Notes under the pieces: generated by a model | Seen by the model: only the letters and a program-made list of their open reading frames with translations | The model's database searches: none | Told to the model about the DNA's origin: nothing | Shown: piece after piece, positions 59,518-64,000 of the stretch | How positions within the stretch are numbered: the stretch's first letter is position 1 | Layout: each line of letters begins with the position of its first letter | IMG/VR virus record: IMGVR_UViG_3300017963_000188 | Coordinates: 186,001-250,000 of that record | DNA length: 64,000 nt | Origin: a virus | Direction: 5' to 3' (one strand) | Translations under genes and position numbers: made by a program

Positions 59518-60171
59518 ATGTCAAACGACAATTATATTTACCGTAAGGGAGCCACCCCTAATACTCGGACTGCTATCAGTCAGAAGAATAGGATCTTTGC
59601 TTTTGCAACAGGTGGAGATAGCAATCTGACTCAGATCGGAAATGTTGCTTCATTTGATCTTTCAGAGAGCAGAACCATTGATCCGGTTCGGGGTATTGGG
59701 TATGGTGATCAAGTAGCAGAACTCGTTCCTTCAGTCACTGACCCTATGAGCATCAGTGCTTCTAGGGCTATGTTGTATCTCCAGAACTTCTATCAGGCCC
59801 TGGGATACTATGGTGGTGCAGAAGGTCTTGTACGCTCCCTTAAACATCATAGATGGCCTTTTGATATAAAGCAGGAACTTGTCTTGTCACATCTTGTGAA
59901 TCAAGAGTTGAAATGGACTAGGGTTACACCTGCTGTTGAAGACAGTTCACGGGCCATTGTCACATATTTCGAGGCATGTTGGATCAATAGCTATTCAGCT
60001 TCTTACCCAGCAGATTCAGCTATTGTGAATGAAGACCTCGATATTACTGTCTCAGATGTTCTAGATAATGTGACTCCAAATCAAAGCCAGTATGCTAGGT
60101 TGACTTTGGATAATACATATTCTAGCTTGGATTCAGGTGGAGATATCAAACGCTCTGTAAGATTTGCGTAA
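59518..60171 (+). CDS. Tail tube protein
   Basis: 217 residues; GAGGTAGGCA before ATG. NRIFAFATGGDSNLTQIGNV, then SRTIDPVRGIGYGDQVAELVP, a pattern shared by myovirus tube proteins, then YFEACWINSYSASYPADSA and a beta-rich end. Location between the sheath and the chaperone/tape-measure genes fits. Sheath and tube are usually adjacent; here about 5 kb and seven genes lie between them. Confidence 0.68.
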   Translation: MSNDNYIYRKGATPNTRTAISQKNRIFAFATGGDSNLTQIGNVASFDLSESRTIDPVRGIGYGDQVAELVPSVTDPMSISASRAMLYLQNFYQALGYYGGAEGLVRSLKHHRWPFDIKQELVLSHLVNQELKWTRVTPAVEDSSRAIVTYFEACWINSYSASYPADSAIVNEDLDITVSDVLDNVTPNQSQYARLTLDNTYSSLDSGGDIKRSVRFA

Positions 60172-60211
60172 TCCATCTTATCCCTTTATGTTATGTTATG
60201 TGGAGTAAATC

Positions 60212-60859
60212 ATGCCTTCAGCATTCCTACTTGATGGACTAGAGCAACTAAAAGATGTTGGTCTTCTAGAAATATCTTTTGAGGTTTCTGGTCTCAAAAT
60301 TGTACTTCGTTCCCTTAAAGCAGAAGATGATATCTTAATAGCCCGTAAGATGGCAGAACTCGATTCTGAGGGGCTAGAGTATGTCCAGACCTATAAGATG
60401 TGGATGGTAGCTTATTCTATTGCACAGCTCAATGACATGGACTTGAGAGGTATCAAAGCTATACCCCTAAAACCAGAAAAAGAAGGTGATAAACCAAAGA
60501 CGAAGACTAAGGAAGAGTATTTGTTCGAGTTGCTTTCTACATGGTCACGATCAGTGGTTTCTGTATGCTTTAAGAAGTATGGTGAACTTCTGGTTAAGAC
60601 TGAGAATAGTGCTGAAGAAGGGGTTGAATACGAAGTCTTTGATGTTGATGCTGAGATTAAGAGGTTGCAGGACAAAATAGAATCTTTGAAATCTCAGAAA
60701 GAGACTCCTTCTAGTGAAGCTTCTGATATAGAGAGTAATTTGTTTGAGAATGAAAAGTTGGAGGCTGAAGCAAAATTGTCTAAGGAGGAACCTTCTACAG
60801 ATACATCACCTCCTGAAGTAGATAACGATTCAAATGCTGAATCTCCATCTAATCCATAA
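60212..60859 (+). CDS. Putative tail assembly chaperone 1
   Basis: 215 residues; GTGGAG before ATG. N-terminal region GLLEISFEVSGLKIVLRSLKAED, then helical segments, an acidic tail after about residue 145. The position between tube and tape measure genes, and the short N-terminal beta plus helix pattern, match tail assembly chaperones that coat the tape measure protein during assembly. Confidence 0.5.
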   Translation: MPSAFLLDGLEQLKDVGLLEISFEVSGLKIVLRSLKAEDDILIARKMAELDSEGLEYVQTYKMWMVAYSIAQLNDMDLRGIKAIPLKPEKEGDKPKTKTKEEYLFELLSTWSRSVVSVCFKKYGELLVKTENSAEEGVEYEVFDVDAEIKRLQDKIESLKSQKETPSSEASDIESNLFENEKLEAEAKLSKEEPSTDTSPPEVDNDSNAESPSNP

Positions 60860-60870
60860 GGTGCTTTGAT

Positions 60871-62055
60871 GTGGTCTCAGATACTCGTACAGCCCTATTG
60901 GATAGGGATCAACATAATCCTGATCTAAGTGTAGAACGCTACAGGTCTCAAAGAGAAAAGGAAAAACAACGAGAAGAAAAGTGGCTGCTTCGATATAAGA
61001 ATCTGGAACAACTTATCTTCCAGGGTTTTTTGACTCTTCCTGTTTGCATCCAAGATACACGATTTGTTTTAAAGACAATCAATACTGTAGAGTTTGAAAA
61101 AGCACGTTTGTATCTAGGTCTTCGTCAATCAGATCATATTATACACCAATTGTATTTTATAGCTCATTCCATACTTATGGTAAATGATGTGAATGTTCTT
61201 CAGAGCAGATCTGAGTCATTACCATATATCATAAAATCTTTGCAAACCTTGCCTGTATCATACTTAACACGTATGGTTACATTGTTGACTGATCTTAATA
61301 ATTTATCTGTGAAAAGTGGGCCTCTTATTGAAGCCTATTGTTATGAGGATGTATCACGGCAGAATTGGATGTCTTTGAAAGGCTACAAATTGAATGATCC
61401 TATGGTTTCAGGTGTCGAAGGTACTCAGTATATTGGGTTGAATACCTACCAGAAATTATGGGTTTCTTTGAATAATTTGGAAGACATCAAGATAGCTCGT
61501 GAAGTTGATTGGGATTATGCTAAGTTTGTAGGATCTTGTTTTAATCCCAAAGGAGTTAGAAACATAGAGGCTCATGATAAAGGTCGTCGAGCTAGAGAAC
61601 GTGAAGAAAGAGAAATGATCCGTAAAGGTGTTGTTGAAGATGACACTATTAAAATACAAGCCAATACTGTTGAAGAATTGATGGATGAGTTGGAACGTAG
61701 TCTGAAGGGTGAGAAAGATTGGCATGACAAAGTTATAGAAGAATACGAAAGGAAAACAACAGAAGATTATAGAAAACAAAAAGAAAGTTATCTTGAAATA
61801 ATGGAAGAATCCCCTCTATCTCTAGAAGAATTGCAAAATCTTCAAGATGAGAATCCTGGTAAAAGAGTGTTTTCTCTAGATCAAGCTAAGGAATCTCTTG
61901 AGAAGAGGCGTCAAGGGGTTATCAATTCTCCTGCTATGCAACGGATGTATGAAATGTCGAGATCTTCCAAATACATCAACCGTCTTAATCCTTCTATAAA
62001 TTCAGATATTGTAGAGGGTTTTGAGGTAGAGACCCCGAACATAGGGAGAAAATAA
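60871..62055 (+). CDS. Putative tail assembly chaperone 2
   Basis: 394 residues starting at GTG 60871 (AAGGTG upstream; no ATG in frame nearby). Helical throughout; LIFQGFLTLPVCIQDTRFVLKTINTVEFEKARLYLGL resembles gene-product-G-type chaperone cores. C-terminal half is highly charged coiled coil. It begins 11 bases after the previous stop with an in-frame stop at 60850, so no frameshift fusion is evident. TAATG joins it to the tape measure gene. Confidence 0.5.
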   Translation: MVSDTRTALLDRDQHNPDLSVERYRSQREKEKQREEKWLLRYKNLEQLIFQGFLTLPVCIQDTRFVLKTINTVEFEKARLYLGLRQSDHIIHQLYFIAHSILMVNDVNVLQSRSESLPYIIKSLQTLPVSYLTRMVTLLTDLNNLSVKSGPLIEAYCYEDVSRQNWMSLKGYKLNDPMVSGVEGTQYIGLNTYQKLWVSLNNLEDIKIAREVDWDYAKFVGSCFNPKGVRNIEAHDKGRRAREREEREMIRKGVVEDDTIKIQANTVEELMDELERSLKGEKDWHDKVIEEYERKTTEDYRKQKESYLEIMEESPLSLEELQNLQDENPGKRVFSLDQAKESLEKRRQGVINSPAMQRMYEMSRSSKYINRLNPSINSDIVEGFEVETPNIGRK

Positions 62056-64000
62056 TGCCTGCGGTTGAAAAAGAGATTTATGAACAGATATATAAGCTGT
62101 CTACTGAAGGTCATGATAAGGTTCTCAATAATCTTGGTGATATTCATAAGGCAGTTTTGGGTATTGCTGAAGATGTAGCTTTTAAACCATTAGGTTTCAA
62201 AACTCTCATATCAGAAGCAAAGAAAGCTAAAGCTAGTGTTGATGGCATTTCCAAGTCATTGCAACAGATTCCGAAAAATATTGCAGGTACTATCAAGAAA
62301 GATTTCGCTGAAGGTTTTCGTGGGTTACGTAAGGATATAGCAAAAGAAGCTAAAGCAGCAAGTTCGTTTTGGGGTGAAGCTTTTTCAGGAAAATCAGTGG
62401 GGAAAATAAGCCCTGCTGTTCAAGCTGCTATTCAAGATGCTACAGAAAAAGGTTTAAAAGAAGGTGTTGATGATAGTGCTGCTTCTATAAGTAAGGCTCT
62501 TGAGACTCTCTTAAAACATGCTCCTACTATAAAGCCTGAGTTTGACCCTAAAGCTATGGGTCTTCCTTCTATTGAAGTGCAACCAGATATAGAGACTGCT
62601 ACGATGATTGAGCAGTTTGAAGTTTTTAAGGATATGGCAGCTACTGGAGGAAAGGAATTCCAAGAAAATTTAGAGGATGCTTTTCAAAGAGGTGAAGACC
62701 TTATCGAAGATATGAAGAATGCAACTGTTAATGATAAGAACCTAGTTGGCTTACAGAGATCTTTTAGGGATACTGTAAAAGGCATTCAAAAATCATTCGA
62801 AAAGGGTTCTGAAGGAACCACTAAGGATTTGAAAGATGAAGTGCCTAAGATTATGAAGGGTGGTTCTGATTTCATATATGATGCCTTCCATGCCTTAGAA
62901 AGTCCAGAAGCTTTTTTCCAAGGTATTGGTAAAGCTGGTGAATTTTTACAGAAGAAAGTTCCTGCTGGACTTGAAAAATGGTCTCGTTCTCTTGACAAGA
63001 AAGGTGGTTTGTTAGGTAAAGGAGCAAAAAAAGCTGCTGGTAAGGGTGCAGGAGCCGCAGCAGGTGGTGGTGGTGCTGGAGGTGCAGCTTTATCTGGTCT
63101 TGGTAAAGTAGCCATGGTTGCAGGTGCTGCATTAGCAGCAGTGGCAGCTATTGGAGCCCTAGTGAAGCTCTTGTTAGAAGCTGATTCTGCTATCAAAGAT
63201 TTTAACAAGTCTATGTTAAGTAATGTTGGTGCTGGTAATTTGATGGCAGCTACATTTTTGGAGGGTAAAGATGCAGCCAGTGCTTTTCACGATGGGTTAG
63301 ATACTCTTTATAAAGCAGGTAACGATTTTGGTTTCTTTTTAAGAACTGGGATTAAGCATGAAGAATTTGCAGCAGCTTTAGGTGCTATGTCAAAAGCTGG
63401 TTGGACATTTGCAGATGTTACAGGCCAGGCTGGAGATGATGCTAAAAACTTACAAGATGCTGTGAATTTAGCTAATGTGGCAAGTAAGAATTTTGGTATT
63501 GGTCTTACTGAAGGAGCTGAGACAATCGGTGATTGGAGAAAAAATCTTGGGATGTCTACTGAAGCAATTGCTATGACATTTGCTCAGATACAACAGGATG
63601 CTCTTGAAGCTAATATGGATGTTGGTAAATTTTTCAATACCGTGAAAAATGTGTCTTCTGATTTTGTTTTGTTTGGTGTTCGAGCCCATGAAGTTTCTGG
63701 TATGCTGGAACTTCTCGGTAAATCTGTTGGCCCAAAAAAAGCTGCTGAGATGATAGGTGGGCTCGTTGGTCAGATGAAAAATATGGGTGAGCAAGACCGT
63801 ATCCGTATTGTTGCTCTAGCTGGTCATAAGAAAACGTTAGATGCTTTACGTGGATCTCAAATGAGAGGTTTGAAGTCATTAAAGGATCAAAATGGTGCTT
63901 TCTTTGCCAGTGCTGGTAACCAAGACTTATATAATAAGGCTTTGCAAGGGAATGTTGGTGCTATAGAAGAACTTCAAAAGAAAGCTGCTGGCACAAAAGG
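62055..64000 (+). CDS. Tape measure protein (partial, runs off the right edge)
   Basis: ATG 62055 shares a base with the previous TAA (TAATG); the frame stays open for 648 codons to the window end. Helical, Ala/Lys/Gly-rich; a hydrophobic segment at about residues 340-378 (MVAGAALAAVAAIGALVKLL) follows a Gly-rich linker; then repeated helical phases typical of tape measure proteins (GDWRKNLGMSTEAIAMTFAQ). It sets tail length and is ejected into the host. The missing part lies beyond 64000. Confidence 0.72.
   Translation, partial: MPAVEKEIYEQIYKLSTEGHDKVLNNLGDIHKAVLGIAEDVAFKPLGFKTLISEAKKAKASVDGISKSLQQIPKNIAGTIKKDFAEGFRGLRKDIAKEAKAASSFWGEAFSGKSVGKISPAVQAAIQDATEKGLKEGVDDSAASISKALETLLKHAPTIKPEFDPKAMGLPSIEVQPDIETATMIEQFEVFKDMAATGGKEFQENLEDAFQRGEDLIEDMKNATVNDKNLVGLQRSFRDTVKGIQKSFEKGSEGTTKDLKDEVPKIMKGGSDFIYDAFHALESPEAFFQGIGKAGEFLQKKVPAGLEKWSRSLDKKGGLLGKGAKKAAGKGAGAAAGGGGAGGAALSGLGKVAMVAGAALAAVAAIGALVKLLLEADSAIKDFNKSMLSNVGAGNLMAATFLEGKDAASAFHDGLDTLYKAGNDFGFFLRTGIKHEEFAAALGAMSKAGWTFADVTGQAGDDAKNLQDAVNLANVASKNFGIGLTEGAETIGDWRKNLGMSTEAIAMTFAQIQQDALEANMDVGKFFNTVKNVSSDFVLFGVRAHEVSGMLELLGKSVGPKKAAEMIGGLVGQMKNMGEQDRIRIVALAGHKKTLDALRGSQMRGLKSLKDQNGAFFASAGNQDLYNKALQGNVGAIEELQKKAAGTK

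Noticed and set aside
60840-60875. Programmed frameshift between the two tail chaperone genes
   Set aside because: No slippery heptamer in the tiny window allowed by the in-frame stop at 60850.

Overview
The window is part of the genome of a large tailed bacteriophage with a contractile tail (myovirus type). It carries an HK97-fold type capsid module, a tail sheath, a tail tube and a tape measure, together with a large virus-encoded replication and recombination set. Strong GGAGG ribosome sites and tight ATGA/TAATG overlaps dominate. The host cannot be read from the sequence. No terminase, portal or replicative DNA polymerase was recognised here, so these probably lie outside the window.

Left arm (about 1-21.66 kb, all on the minus strand, so read from right to left). 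The order is: a small hypothetical gene, family-4 uracil-DNA glycosylase, clamp-loader delta-prime and delta subunits, a class II (B12-dependent) ribonucleotide reductase, a RecD-like helicase, two accessory proteins, a putative single-strand-binding protein, a RuvC-like resolvase, RecA, the N-terminal half of an SbcC/Rad50 ATPase, SbcD/Mre11, a Cas4/RecB-like nuclease, a small coiled coil, a beta-type sliding clamp, the C-terminal half of SbcC, two unknowns, a zinc-finger-less DnaG-type primase core, a degenerate metallopeptidase-like protein, and a DnaX-type clamp-loader ATPase. It ends with a transcription block: a NusG-like factor and two tandem paralogous double-HTH proteins. The phage therefore seems to carry a bacterial-style clamp, clamp loader and primase core plus its own recombination system.

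Centre (21.66-22.69 kb). A roughly 1-kb region without a convincing gene separates the divergent arms. It holds hairpins, a G/C-rich strongly foldable segment (candidate structured RNA, about 21.9-22.15 kb), a 25-bp direct repeat beginning with TATATAT, and further direct repeats. It is the best candidate here for a promoter/origin/RNA hub.

Right arm (22.69-64 kb, plus strand). Small unknown genes are followed by the head module (protease, acidic scaffold-like protein, small Gly-rich virion protein, major capsid protein). Next come many virion genes, a putative host-interaction or lysis cluster (permuted papain-like enzyme, VanZ-like membrane protein, membrane/coiled-coil proteins), connector/neck genes, an actin-like ATPase, a giant 1407-residue tail sheath, the tail tube, two putative tail assembly chaperones, and a tape measure protein that runs off the right edge. 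A small minus-strand group (54.56-54.75 and 55.45-56.50 kb), including an HTH protein and a possible sigma-like protein, sits inside this arm.
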